A DNA stretch of 38,945 bases from an uncultured Opitutales bacterium (GCA_934675585.1 CAKUQY010000018.1:1-38945); one strand, 5' to 3'; shown: positions 6,896 through 15,065, counted from the stretch's first letter. Translations and numbers: made by a program. The notes: generated from the letters alone by a model not told the origin.

Positions 6896-8112
6896 AAATC
6901 CTGATTACCGGCGCGTGCGCGGTTTCTGCACGCAGCGTTTTGAGATCGCTGAAATCGAGCGACAAGTTTCGCGATGCGGAATTTGTCGGTTGGGATATGT
7001 GCAACTTGCTTTACGGCGTCTATGAAGGAATTTTTGACCGCATCTATCCGGTGCCGGCGGTTTCGGATGCGCGCTATCGCAGCGTCGCCGAAAAAATTTT
7101 GAAGGAAGAAAATCCGGATGCCGTCGTCGTCGTTCCCGAGGTCGAAGTTTTGTATTGGAGCGAAAATCCGTTCCCCGGCGTGGCGTACATTGTGCCGCCA
7201 CCGAAATTTTCGTCGCTGGTCATCAGCAAGAATCGTCTTTTTTCAGCGCTCGCGGGGACGGGGCTTGTGCCGAAGTTCGCGATGGTTTCGTCGGAAGAAA
7301 TTGAATCGGAAAATTTTGAAAATCCGCTCGGCTACCCATGTTGGATTCGTGACGGCGGGGCGGGAACGGCTTCCGGCAAGGGAAGTTTTAAGGCGACGTG
7401 CTGTGAAGATCTGCGCGCATGGGTGAAAATCAATCGCGGAATCGACGTTTTTCAACTTTCCGAATTTTTGCCCGGCGGGAACTACGGGTGCTTTTGCCTT
7501 TTCAAAAACGGACGCTTGCTGAAAGTCGCACAGGCGGAACGTATCGAATACATCATGGCAAAAGTCGCGGTCTCCGGAATCACGGGCAACACGTCGAAAG
7601 GACGCCTACTCAACGACGAACGAATAAAACGAAACGCGCTCGCCGTAATCGACGCAATTTGCAGACAGACGGGCGAAACGATGAACGGACTCGTCGTCGT
7701 CGATATGAAAGCGAACGGGAACGGCGAACCGATCGCGACGGAAATCAATATTCGGCACGTGGCGTATAGCTCGTCTTTCGCCGCCGCGGGGTTCAACATT
7801 TCGGAATATCAGGTGCTGGCGGCACTGAATCGCGATGCGGAAATTTCCGACGATCAGGAAAAGACGTTCCCGCGCGGGAATCTGATTCTGCGCGATGTCG
7901 ACGGCTTGCCGATTTATGTGAAGTCTCCGCTCGCACTCAGAATCGGCGAATGCATTCGCCGCGAAATGATTAATACCCCCCCCCCCCCCCCCCCTCGTGT
8001 AAGCAGTAGAAGCCGATTAAATAACAGTATTTCGCTTCATAAAACAGCGTTCGGGAATTGCGTTGAATTCGCGTTCCCGCGTGCTGATTTTTTGTCTGTT
8101 GGAAATCTTTAA
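6892..8112 (+). CDS. ATP-grasp carboxylate-amine ligase-like protein with tract-dependent tail
   Basis: The protein starts MKILITGACAVSARSVLRSL, the nucleotide-fold start of ATP-grasp proteins found in glycan loci. Seen: VVVVPEVEVLYW, a lysine-containing SKNRLF...LVPKFAMVS pre-grasp region, GYPCWIRDGGAGTASGKG (ATP-grasp loop) and ATEINIRHVAY, a metal-binding end motif of the E-x-N-x-R type. Such enzymes join a carboxylate to an amine using ATP. The start overlaps the ligase stop (ATGA at 6892-6895), which implies coupling. The conserved domain ends around residue 360, then C19 (7976-7994) and about 39 unrelated residues follow in the present frame. The other two frames stop within five codons of the tract. 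The true substrate is unknown. Confidence 0.85.
   Translation: MKILITGACAVSARSVLRSLKSSDKFRDAEFVGWDMCNLLYGVYEGIFDRIYPVPAVSDARYRSVAEKILKEENPDAVVVVPEVEVLYWSENPFPGVAYIVPPPKFSSLVISKNRLFSALAGTGLVPKFAMVSSEEIESENFENPLGYPCWIRDGGAGTASGKGSFKATCCEDLRAWVKINRGIDVFQLSEFLPGGNYGCFCLFKNGRLLKVAQAERIEYIMAKVAVSGITGNTSKGRLLNDERIKRNALAVIDAICRQTGETMNGLVVVDMKANGNGEPIATEINIRHVAYSSSFAAAGFNISEYQVLAALNRDAEISDDQEKTFPRGNLILRDVDGLPIYVKSPLALRIGECIRREMINTPPPPPPRVSSRSRLNNSISLHKTAFGNCVEFAFPRADFLSVGNL
7976..7994. repeat. C19 homopolymer tract (phase-variable site 4)
   Basis: Nineteen C residues at the 3' end of the ATP-grasp gene; on the minus strand ACGAG(19)TATTAA. Length changes alter only the tail after the conserved domain, and the distance from the stop codon to the next start at 8126. 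Confidence 0.9.
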
Positions 8113-8125
8113 CAGAGTAGTGAAA

Positions 8126-9085
8126 ATGAATATTTTGATTACATCTGCGGGGAAGCGTGTTTCGCTGGTTAAAGAGTTTCAGCAAGAATTAAAATCTTTG
8201 TTTCCGCAAGGAAAAGTTTTGGTAACCGAAATAAATCCTTTGATGTCGCCTGCCGCACAAATTGCGGATGGAGTTTTTAAAGTTCCGCGTGTGACTGAAG
8301 CAGATTATATCGATAAACTTTTTCAAATTTGTATTGAAAATCAGATTCGTGTCGTTGTTCCAACGATCGACACGGAATTGCTTGTGCTTGCTCGTTCGAA
8401 AAAACGCTTTATTTCCGCGGGTATTTTTTTGCTTGTTCCGAATGAAGATTTTGTTCAAGTTTGCAGAGATAAACGTTTGACGGGAACGTTTTTCGAATCG
8501 CGCGGCATTCGCGTTCCCGCGCCAATCTCTAAAGCAAATTTAAGCTTTCCGTTCTTTGCGAAGCCTTATGACGGCTCGCTCTCAAAAGATATTTTTATTG
8601 TGCGTTCCCGCGAAGAGTTAACCCCTGAAATTATGCGACATCCGAAACTGATGTTTATGGAATATATCGATAAGAAAATCTATAAAGAATTTACAGTTGA
8701 TATGTATTTTGGGCGCGACCAAAGGTTGAAAATGTTGGTGCCGCGGGAACGTGTTGAAATTCGCGCAGGTGAAATCAACAAAGGAATTGCCCGTAAAAAT
8801 TATTTACTTCATTTTTTGCGCGAGCGTTTTCAGAAAATTGACGGCGTTGCTGGTTGTATTTGTGTCCAGCTTTTTTATGATGAGAGGAGCAACGATGTTG
8901 TCGGGATTGAAATTAATCCGCGTTTTGGCGGTGGATACCCGCTTTCTTACGGCGCAGGCGCAAATTTCCCGCGTGCGATAATTGAAGAATATTTTGAAGG
9001 TAAAGCACTTTCTTATTCGGAAAATTGGTATGATAATACTTTAATGCTGCGTTATGATGCGGAAGTGTTTGTTTATGAAAAATAG
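8126..9085 (+). CDS. ATP-grasp domain protein (CarB-like fold)
   Basis: This 319-residue protein has the classic start MNILITSAGKRVSLVKEF, seen in ATP-grasp proteins of cell-surface glycan loci that resemble the carbamoyl-phosphate synthase large subunit. Seen: VVPTIDTELLVLA, CRDKRLTGTFF, PFFAKPYDGSLSKD as the ATP loop, LMFMEYI as the hinge, and GIEINPRFGGGYPLSY with the metal-binding Glu and Asn. I chose ATG 8126 over an upstream in-frame TTG at 8063 and GTG at 8120 because the conserved fold begins there. It overlaps the HAD gene by 11 bp. From here on the sequence is less GC-rich than the cassette before it. ATP-grasp and HAD pairs are common in such loci, but the reaction is unknown. Confidence 0.88.
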   Translation: MNILITSAGKRVSLVKEFQQELKSLFPQGKVLVTEINPLMSPAAQIADGVFKVPRVTEADYIDKLFQICIENQIRVVVPTIDTELLVLARSKKRFISAGIFLLVPNEDFVQVCRDKRLTGTFFESRGIRVPAPISKANLSFPFFAKPYDGSLSKDIFIVRSREELTPEIMRHPKLMFMEYIDKKIYKEFTVDMYFGRDQRLKMLVPRERVEIRAGEINKGIARKNYLLHFLRERFQKIDGVAGCICVQLFYDERSNDVVGIEINPRFGGGYPLSYGAGANFPRAIIEEYFEGKALSYSENWYDNTLMLRYDAEVFVYEK

Positions 9086-9725
9086 CAAGACGATTGTTTT
9101 TGATTTGGACGACACGCTGATTTCTGAACTTTCTTTTTTGAAATCGGCATTTAAGGAAATTGCAGAATTTTTGGAGAAAAAGAATAGCAGTTCGTTGTTT
9201 AAAAAAATGATGGAATGGCGTTCCCGTGGAGAAAATGTTTTTGAAAATCTTTGTAAAATTTACAAAACAGACGTTCCCTGTCTTTTGGCAATTTATAGAA
9301 ATCATTGTGCACTTGAATTGCAGGTCGTTCCCGAAACTTTAAACGTTTTGGAAAATTTGCGTTCCCGCGGCTTTGTGCTTGGAATGATTACCGATGGACG
9401 TTCCCGTACGCAGCGTTCAAAAATAAAATCTGCGGGATTGGAACAATTTTTTGCAAATGAAAATATTATAATCTCGGAAGAGTTCGGCAGTGATAAGACA
9501 AACTCTAAAAATTTTGAATATTTTATGGCGAAATACCCGAACGCCGAGTATTTTTACGTCGGTGATAATCCTAAAAAAGATTTTTTTGTCGCGAATTCTT
9601 TGGGATGGAAAACAATCTGTCTGCTCGATAAAGGAGAAAATATCCACGAGCAAAATTTTGATGACGTTCCCGCAAATTATCTGCCAAAACTTAAAATTTA
9701 TTCATTGAAAGAACTTGCATCATGA
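9075..9725 (+). CDS. HAD-family phosphatase
   Basis: This 216-residue hydrolase has the HAD motif I VFDLDDTL at residues 8-15 (nucleophile and acid Asp pair), motif II GMITDGRS, a lysine region SDKTNSKNF (motif III) and motif IV FYVGDNPKKDF. The small helical cap lies between motifs I and II, as in type C1 enzymes. It starts inside the ATP-grasp gene (11-bp overlap), so the two are co-translated and probably work on one substrate, such as a sugar phosphate or phosphorylated acyl intermediate. I chose ATG 9075 rather than 9054 because the catalytic motif lies at the usual distance from it. Confidence 0.88.
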   Translation: MKNSKTIVFDLDDTLISELSFLKSAFKEIAEFLEKKNSSSLFKKMMEWRSRGENVFENLCKIYKTDVPCLLAIYRNHCALELQVVPETLNVLENLRSRGFVLGMITDGRSRTQRSKIKSAGLEQFFANENIIISEEFGSDKTNSKNFEYFMAKYPNAEYFYVGDNPKKDFFVANSLGWKTICLLDKGENIHEQNFDDVPANYLPKLKIYSLKELAS

Positions 9726-9790
9726 ATATCTGTTTCTTTGTTCTCCGTGAAGTAAAAGAAGGGGAAGCATGCCATAACGGCAACTCCTAA
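9722..9790 (+). pseudogene. Truncated 22-codon start of a lost gene
   Basis: An ATG overlaps the HAD stop (ATGA at 9722-9725) and opens a frame of 22 codons beginning MNICFFVLREVKEGEA, which looks like the hydrophobic first strand of a glycosyltransferase-type protein, then stops at 9788-9790. The coupled start suggests a real gene once followed. The rest was lost, perhaps with the 9791-9985 junction. It could also be a chance frame. Confidence 0.4.
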
Positions 9791-9985
9791 TAAAAAGTTG
9801 ACAGTTTTTGTTGGTTTTTGCTTAAAAGGTTTAGTGTAAAAGTTGGGAACTGGAGCAGTTTGGGAGGTGTCGAAGAATGGGGAAACGTAGTAGCGTTTAA
9901 TGCTGCAAAAACAACGCGTTCCCGCAAATTGAGAATTGCTCCGTTTTTTTAAAGGTGATAGTATATAAATACTATTATAAAAACT
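9791..9985. promoter_or_regulatory. Spacer with promoter-like boxes before the dehydratase
   Basis: Contains TTGACA (near 9798) about 17 bp before a weak CTTAAA, one dispersed 9-mer near 9921, and, just before the gene, a cluster of TATAAA-like boxes (about 9963-9981) of which the last ends four bases before the ATG at 9986. Boxes were read by eye. Confidence 0.4.
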
Positions 9986-11863
9986 ATGGAATTTTCTAAA
10001 AAATCGATAACACGATTGTTGCGTCGGTCGGTATTTTTTGCAGCAATTTTATTTGTAGCGTTTTGGTTTACGCTTGAATTTGCGAGTTGGGCACTGTCTG
10101 ATTGTAGTTTTCCTTACAATTTTTATTTTGGCAGTCGATTTTATGCCTTACCTTTTGGGCTAATTGTCGCACTATGTCAGACGGTTGGGCTTTGGACTAC
10201 GGGAATTTTTAGGAATTTGTTGCGCTATTTTCAAGTGAGTGACGCGATTGAGATTTTTATTTCGTTGCTATTATCAACTGCACTGCTTTGGGTAATAAGT
10301 TTTGTTCCTGCAATTGATGGCGGTATTGAACATATGCGGCTGGCGCTGTGTGCGAATGTTGCGGTTGCGTTTATTTTTGTTGCAAATACACGTTATATGT
10401 TCCGCTTTTTTTGGGGGATTCGTTCTCGCAATGTTTCTGCAAACGATATTCGCGTGGCGGTTTTTGGTGCTGGCGATGCGGGATCGCAACTTTGCGAACA
10501 TTTGCTTTCTAAACCATCGTTGCATCGTGTCCCTGTGGTGTTTTTTGATGACGATCCCAAGAAAAAAGGTTATTCAATTCACAATATCCGTGTTGCGGGA
10601 ACGGTTAGTGATTTGAAAATGGCGGCGGTGCAATACGATTTTCAAGAATTGGTTATTGCGTTGCCGACCGCCAAACGTTCCCGCATTCGTGAAATTACTG
10701 AAATGGCGATGAGCGCAGGGCTTAAAGTTTCTATAATGCCGAGTATTGAAGAAATTACGCTTGGGCGTGCAAAAATTTCAACGCTTTTCGATGTCCAAAT
10801 CGAAGATTTGTTAGATCGTCCGCAGACGCAATTGGACAATGAATCGATTCATAAATTAATTAGCGACAAAGTGGTTTTGGTGACGGGAGCGGGCGGGTCG
10901 ATCGGTTCTGAAATTTGCGAACAAGTGGCGCGTTGCACTCCCGCGCGTTTGGTGCTCGTCGAGCGTTGCGAAGTGCTGATGTTCCAAGTCGAACAGGCTC
11001 TGGTCGCGGCAGGATTTAAAAATATTATCGTTCCCGTGATCGCGGATATTACGGACGCGGAACGCATCGATTCCGTTTTTGCAAAATACCGTCCGCAAAT
11101 TGTTTTTCACGCGGCGGCGCACAAGCACGTTCCTTTGATGGAGCGTCAGCCCGCGGAAGCGCTGAAAAATAATTCTCTGGGCTCGATGGCGATTTTTGAA
11201 TTGTGCGCAAAATATGAAGTCGCAAAATGCGTGATGATTTCGACTGACAAGGCGATCAACCCGACGAACGCGATGGGCGCGTCGAAGCGTTTGGCGGAAA
11301 TTATGATGCAGGCGTTCGCGGGAACGCAGACGAAAACCGATTTTATGGCGGTGCGTTTCGGGAACGTGCTCGGTTCGTCAGGCTCGGTGATTCCAACATT
11401 TAAAAAACAATTGGAAGCGGGCGGACCGCTCACAGTTACTTCGCCGGACATCAAGCGTTATTTTATGACGATTCCCGAAGCGGTCGGGCTGGTGCTGCAA
11501 ACTTCTGTTATCGGCAAAAATGGTTCGATTTATGTTTTGAAAATGGGCGATCCCGTGAAAATTATCGACGTGGCGCGCAAGATGATTGAGCTTGCGGGAA
11601 TGAAGCCCGACAAAGATATTCAAATTCAAATCGTCGGTTTGCGTCCTGGCGAAAAATTGTTTGAAGAATTAAAAACTGCGGGCGAAGCGTTTGAGCCGTC
11701 GGGACACGAACGCATTGTGCGCTTTAAGTCGGACGCGTTGGATGCGACTCATTTGGCGGCTTTGCGGGAACGTATTTTGGAAATTTCGCACAATCCCGTC
11801 CGCAACGAAGTCAAACAAGCCGTTCACGAGCTCGTTCCCGAATACACACCTTTTTTAGATTGA
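9986..11863 (+). CDS. PglF/WbpM-like UDP-sugar 4,6-dehydratase
   Basis: This 625-residue membrane enzyme removes water from UDP-GlcNAc to give the 4-keto-6-deoxy sugar, the first step towards bacillosamine, QuiNAc or FucNAc. Seen: hydrophobic helices in the first ~150 residues, a first Rossmann domain with VFGAGDAGSQLCEHL near residue 160, and a second catalytic one with LVTGAGGSIGSEICEQ near residue 297. STDKAINPTNAMGASKR carries the catalytic region in which the usual SDR tyrosine is replaced by methionine, as in PglF/FlaA1. VRFGNVLGSSGSV, RYFMTIPEAV and GLRPGEKLFEEL complete the family pattern. No Shine-Dalgarno is visible. The gene is followed by the RAYT element. Confidence 0.93.
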   Translation: MEFSKKSITRLLRRSVFFAAILFVAFWFTLEFASWALSDCSFPYNFYFGSRFYALPFGLIVALCQTVGLWTTGIFRNLLRYFQVSDAIEIFISLLLSTALLWVISFVPAIDGGIEHMRLALCANVAVAFIFVANTRYMFRFFWGIRSRNVSANDIRVAVFGAGDAGSQLCEHLLSKPSLHRVPVVFFDDDPKKKGYSIHNIRVAGTVSDLKMAAVQYDFQELVIALPTAKRSRIREITEMAMSAGLKVSIMPSIEEITLGRAKISTLFDVQIEDLLDRPQTQLDNESIHKLISDKVVLVTGAGGSIGSEICEQVARCTPARLVLVERCEVLMFQVEQALVAAGFKNIIVPVIADITDAERIDSVFAKYRPQIVFHAAAHKHVPLMERQPAEALKNNSLGSMAIFELCAKYEVAKCVMISTDKAINPTNAMGASKRLAEIMMQAFAGTQTKTDFMAVRFGNVLGSSGSVIPTFKKQLEAGGPLTVTSPDIKRYFMTIPEAVGLVLQTSVIGKNGSIYVLKMGDPVKIIDVARKMIELAGMKPDKDIQIQIVGLRPGEKLFEELKTAGEAFEPSGHERIVRFKSDALDATHLAALRERILEISHNPVRNEVKQAVHELVPEYTPFLD

Positions 11864-11916
11864 TATTGTCAATCTAAAAAAGTTTATAGTTTATGATTAA
11901 TTTTACAAATTTATTT

Positions 11917-11969
11917 GTGCCGAAGGCACTAAAATCGCGGGAACGCGTTCCCGCGATGGCTAACCCCCA
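11917..11969 (+). repeat. Left inverted repeat of the RAYT element
   Basis: 53 bp starting GTGCCGAAGGCACT and ending GATGGCTAACCCCCA, with the 18-bp palindrome of the dispersed motif in the middle. It differs from the right copy at three positions. Confidence 0.85.
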
Positions 11970-12048
11970 TTTAAGTGAGGCGTAGCCGAACGAATGGGGG
12001 TAAATCCTAAAAAACAGCAGTCCCGAAGGGAGTGAATTAAAAAAAATA

Positions 12049-12492
12049 ATGAGCTTCACCAAACACATTTATCACATTGTTTTTCGCACAAAAAATAGCG
12101 TTCCCGCGATTTGTGTCGAACACGAAAATGTTTTGTATCGCTACATTTGGGGAATTTGTAAAAACGAGCATGTTTTTTTGCATCGCATCAATGGCATGCC
12201 AGCTCATATTCATTTGTTGGTCGAAATCCCAGCGTCGCTTGCAGTTTCGGCATTTGTGCAAAAATTAAAACAAAGTGTTTCGCTATTTTTGCGAAATCAT
12301 AAAATTGAATTTCCGTTTTTTGTCGCTTGGGCACAGGGCTACGCTTCGTTGACGTATGCCGAAAAAGACGTTCCCGTGATAAAAAATTATATTGCCAATC
12401 AAAAAGAACATCATCTCAAATGTTCCTATTTTGATGAAATAAAAATCTTGCTTGATGAGAATGGAATTAAGTATGATGAAAAGTATCTTTAA
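12049..12492 (+). CDS. REP-associated tyrosine transposase (Y1, IS200-like)
   Basis: This 147-residue protein has the Y1 transposase pattern: the opening strand HIYHIVFRTKN, the metal-binding HUH motif as MPAHIHLLVEIP near residues 50-61, and the nucleophile helix VIKNYIANQKEHH near residue 114-126, with Tyr in NYIANQ. Such enzymes cut single-stranded DNA at small hairpins. RAYTs are usually single-copy, domesticated proteins that act on REP repeats. No Shine-Dalgarno is visible. Gene edges match the nested inverted repeats, so the element seems complete and probably active or recently active. A dispersed 9-mer lies inside the gene (near 12101). Confidence 0.9.
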   Translation: MSFTKHIYHIVFRTKNSVPAICVEHENVLYRYIWGICKNEHVFLHRINGMPAHIHLLVEIPASLAVSAFVQKLKQSVSLFLRNHKIEFPFFVAWAQGYASLTYAEKDVPVIKNYIANQKEHHLKCSYFDEIKILLDENGIKYDEKYL

Positions 12493-12557
12493 TTCACCCC
12501 CCTTCGGGGCTGGTTGTTTTTTCAATACTCCCACACGCTCGCGTTCGCTCGCTTTTG

Positions 12558-12610
12558 TGGGGGTTAGCCATCGCGGGAACGCGTTCCCGCAATTTCAGCG
12601 CCTTCGGCAC
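12558..12610 (-). repeat. Right inverted repeat of the RAYT element
   Basis: Mirror copy of 11917-11969 with three differences. It is followed by another dispersed 9-mer near 12651 and a short AT-rich stretch before the aminotransferase. Confidence 0.85.
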
Positions 12611-12724
12611 TTTGTCAAAATCCTTTGTGTTATTAGCATTAAAAAGTGCGTTCCCGCGCAGTTTTTCTCTTTCAAAAATATTTGCGAAATTTAGTAGCTT
12701 TTTCTTTTTCAATTATAAACTCCC

Positions 12725-13969
12725 ATGATTTATCTTTGCTTGGCTCACATGTCAGAAACAGGCGCGGAACAAAAATTTGTTCAAGAGGCGTTTGACACGA
12801 ACTGGGTGGTGCCGCTCGGTCCGAACGTCAATGGTTTTGAAAGCGATTTGAAAAATTTTGTTGGCGGGAACGGCGAAGTCGTCGCGCTGAGCGCGGGAAC
12901 AGCGGCGGTTCATTTGGCACTGCTTGCTTGCGGCGTGGGCGCGGGCGACGAGGTTTTGGTGCAGTCGTTCACGTTTTGCGCGTCGGTGAATCCCGTAAAA
13001 TATTTGGGTGCGAACCCGATTTTTGTTGGTTCCGAGGCGGGAACGTGGAATCTCGATCCAGACTTGCTCGAAATGGCAATCAAAGACCGTATTGCGAAAA
13101 TAGGCAAAAAGCCCAAGGCGATCGTTCCCGTCGCGCTTTACGGCATGCCTTACGATTGCGCGCGAATTATGGAAATTGCGAACCGCTACGAAATTCCCGT
13201 GGTCGAAGACGCGGCGGAAGGTTTCGGCAGCAAATTTGATGGTCGCGTTTTGGGAACGTTTGGCAAATTCGGGGTTTTGTCGTTTAACGGAAACAAGATG
13301 ATTACGACTTCGGGCGGAGGCGCGTTGATTTGCGGGAACGCCGAAGACAAGCGCAAAATTATGTGGCTCGCGACGCAGGCGCGCGACGCGTTCCCGTATT
13401 ATCAGCATTCGGAAATCGGCTACAATTACCGCATGAGCAATATTTGCGCAGGAATCGGGCGAGGGCAAATGACCGTCGCGGGAACGCATATCGCGCACCA
13501 CAAACACGTGCAAGCGCTCTATGAAAAATGGCTCGCGGGAACGCCCGGCATTACCGTGCACAAACAGCCCGACGACGCGCGCTATGATTCCAATTTTTGG
13601 CTTTGCACGGCGATGCTTGATGAAGATTTGAAAATTGTGGGACAAGAAAATGCTTACAAAGAAGCTGTTAAAACAGCAGTCGGCGGCGCGGCGGGAACGC
13701 TTAGTGCGAGCGCGAGTTTGACGACAGACTGCCAGCCCAACGACAATGTCGAGGCGTTGCGCGTTTTCTTAAATGCAAAACAAATCGAGTCGCGTCCCGT
13801 CTGGAAACCTATGCACAAACAGCCCGTTTACGCGGGAACGCCCGTTTACACCAACGGCGTTGAAGAAAGGATTTTCAAGACGGGCATTTGTCTTCCCGCC
13901 GGGCCTTGCGTCAGCGACGAAGATGTGCGCTACATCGTCGATTGCATCAAAGAGGCGGTTGTAAAATAG
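12725..13969 (+). CDS. PglE-like DegT/DnrJ aminotransferase
   Basis: The PLP enzyme moves an amino group from glutamate to the 4-keto sugar made by the PglF-like dehydratase. Seen: the family start YLCLAHM, NWVVPLGPNVNGFE, SAGTAAVHLAL, EVLVQSFTFCASVNPVKYLGA, VVEDAAEGFGSKFDGR, and SFNGNKMITTSGGG, whose Lys forms the PLP Schiff base. SRPVWKPMHKQPVY is the usual substrate-side end motif. At 414 residues it is slightly long because about 30 alanine-, serine- and threonine-rich residues sit after LDEDLKIV (around residues 306-340) and include a motif-encoded AAGTL. A TATAAA box ends five bases before the ATG and no Shine-Dalgarno is seen. Confidence 0.93.
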   Translation: MIYLCLAHMSETGAEQKFVQEAFDTNWVVPLGPNVNGFESDLKNFVGGNGEVVALSAGTAAVHLALLACGVGAGDEVLVQSFTFCASVNPVKYLGANPIFVGSEAGTWNLDPDLLEMAIKDRIAKIGKKPKAIVPVALYGMPYDCARIMEIANRYEIPVVEDAAEGFGSKFDGRVLGTFGKFGVLSFNGNKMITTSGGGALICGNAEDKRKIMWLATQARDAFPYYQHSEIGYNYRMSNICAGIGRGQMTVAGTHIAHHKHVQALYEKWLAGTPGITVHKQPDDARYDSNFWLCTAMLDEDLKIVGQENAYKEAVKTAVGGAAGTLSASASLTTDCQPNDNVEALRVFLNAKQIESRPVWKPMHKQPVYAGTPVYTNGVEERIFKTGICLPAGPCVSDEDVRYIVDCIKEAVVK

Positions 13970-13985
13970 CGGGAACGCAGAGCGG

Positions 13986-14208
13986 AAATTTGCGGGAGCG
14001 CTGATTTTAACGCAAATTTCGCAAATTTCAACGCATACCGAGCGAAGCGATACTTAACATTCCGCAATGTTTTGTGGTTGGCAGGACGCTGGGAACGGGA
14101 TTTTTTATCACTGAATTTAGTGAATAATCTCTGCGCCTTTGCGCCTCTGCGTTAGATTAAAAAAAACAAACACCGAGGCTCAGTGGCGCAGAGTTTTGTT
14201 TTCGGCGA
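13986..14208. repeat. ~225-bp direct repeat, copy A
   Basis: Shares most of its length with 14835-15065. Contains CATACCGAGCGAAGCGATA, AACATTCCGCAATGTT and a long imperfect hairpin whose arms (CTCTGCGCCTTTGCGCC near 14128 and its near-complement ending near 14193) surround an AT-rich loop. It abuts the toxin gene's stop at 14211 and may form that operon's terminator. Confidence 0.8.
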
Positions 14209-14210
14209 GT

Positions 14211-14477
14211 TTAAAAAAGATCGCTGTGCGTTCCCGTGCGATAAAGCATCAGGGTTCCCGCGTCAATCTTGTAAATTAAGAGCCAATCTGGTTGAATGTG
14301 GCATTCACGAAATTTTCGCCAATTGCCAGTGAGTTCGTGGTCGCGATATTTTTGCGGGAGCGGTTTTTCTTGCAGGAGCGTTTCGATGACAAATTTTAAC
14401 GCGCTGAAATCTACGTTGCACCGTTGCATTTGTTTGAGCTCGCGTTTAAACCGCGTGGTTTGGGAAAGGTTAAGCAT
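14211..14477 (-). CDS. YafQ/RelE-type mRNA interferase toxin
   Basis: This 88-residue protein matches the YafQ family of ribosome-dependent mRNA endonucleases. Seen: the opening LSQTTRFKRELKQM helix, RDHELTGNWRKFRECHIQPDWLLIYKID, and the C-terminal LYRTGTHSDLF, where His, Asp and Phe are the expected active-site end. It lies three bases after the antitoxin gene, the normal order for a RelB-type pair. A motif copy gives the Ala-Gly-Thr just before LMLYRTG. Both toxin and antitoxin look intact. Confidence 0.93.
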   Translation of the reverse strand: MLNLSQTTRFKRELKQMQRCNVDFSALKFVIETLLQEKPLPQKYRDHELTGNWRKFRECHIQPDWLLIYKIDAGTLMLYRTGTHSDLF

Positions 14478-14480
14478 TGT

Positions 14481-14771
14481 TTAAATTCCCATCGCTTTGT
14501 AAAATTCTTCAGCGCTGTTAAAATCGGCTTTGCGTTTGCCGGCTTTGATTTCCGCGAGCATTCTATCGCCTTCTTCCATTGCGGCGATTGTTTCGGCGTT
14601 TGGAATTTCGGGAACGCTTGGGCGGAAGGGCAATGATTTTTCAGCGATTGCTTGATGAAAAAACATATTAATTGCACTCGTCATCGAAATGCCGAGTTGC
14701 GAGAAAAGTTTTTCCGCATCGCGTTTTGTTTTGGGGTCGATGCGAATGCTGAGTGTTGCCGTTTTTGCCAT
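14481..14771 (-). CDS. RelB/DinJ-type antitoxin
   Basis: This 96-residue protein begins TATLSIRIDPKTKRDAEKLF, a ribbon-helix-helix DNA-binding start, with GISMTSAINMFFHQAI as the second helix pair, as in DinJ. The C-terminal part is charged and likely wraps the toxin. A clear Shine-Dalgarno (AAGGAGA on the minus strand) precedes the ATG. An ATGTAATAACAT box upstream is a candidate for autoregulation. Family members repress their own operon with the toxin. Confidence 0.93.
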   Translation of the reverse strand: MAKTATLSIRIDPKTKRDAEKLFSQLGISMTSAINMFFHQAIAEKSLPFRPSVPEIPNAETIAAMEEGDRMLAEIKAGKRKADFNSAEEFYKAMGI

Positions 14772-14834
14772 AAATTAAAATCTCCTTGTTGGTTCGTATG
14801 AAATGTTATTACATTGTTTATACTTTTGCAATAC

Positions 14835-15065
14835 AAATTTTGCGGGAACGCAGATTTTTAACACGAATTTCGTAAATTTCAACGCATGCCGAGCGAAGCG
14901 ATATTTAACATTCCGCAATGTTTTGTGGTTGGCAGGACGCGGGAACGGGATTTTTTATCACTGAATTTAGTGAATAATCTCTGCGCCTTTGCGCCTCTGC
15001 GTTATTTTTTTTATAAACGCCGAGGCGCAGTGGCGCAGAGTTTTTTTAGAATTTGCTTTCGGCGT
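14835..15065. repeat. ~225-bp direct repeat, copy B
   Basis: Second copy of 13986-14208. Together the two flank the toxin-antitoxin pair; copy B ends about 40 bp before tRNA-Leu. Differences are scattered, plus short changes in the loop of the long hairpin. Confidence 0.8.

Larger units (their letters stand above)
11917..12610 (+). mobile_element. RAYT (IS200-like) element bounded by 53-bp inverted repeats
   Basis: A transposase gene lies between near-perfect inverted repeats (11917-11969 and 12558-12610, 50 of 53 positions matching). Nested inside are further facing pairs: CCCGAAGGGA (12020-12029) against CCCCTTCGGGG (near 12499-12509), and ACCCCCATT / AATGGGGGT forming a hairpin in the left arm. 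Each outer repeat contains the palindrome GCGGGAACGCGTTCCCGC, which is two facing copies of the genome-wide 9-mer. This is the arrangement of REP-associated tyrosine transposases with their REP sequences. Confidence 0.85.
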
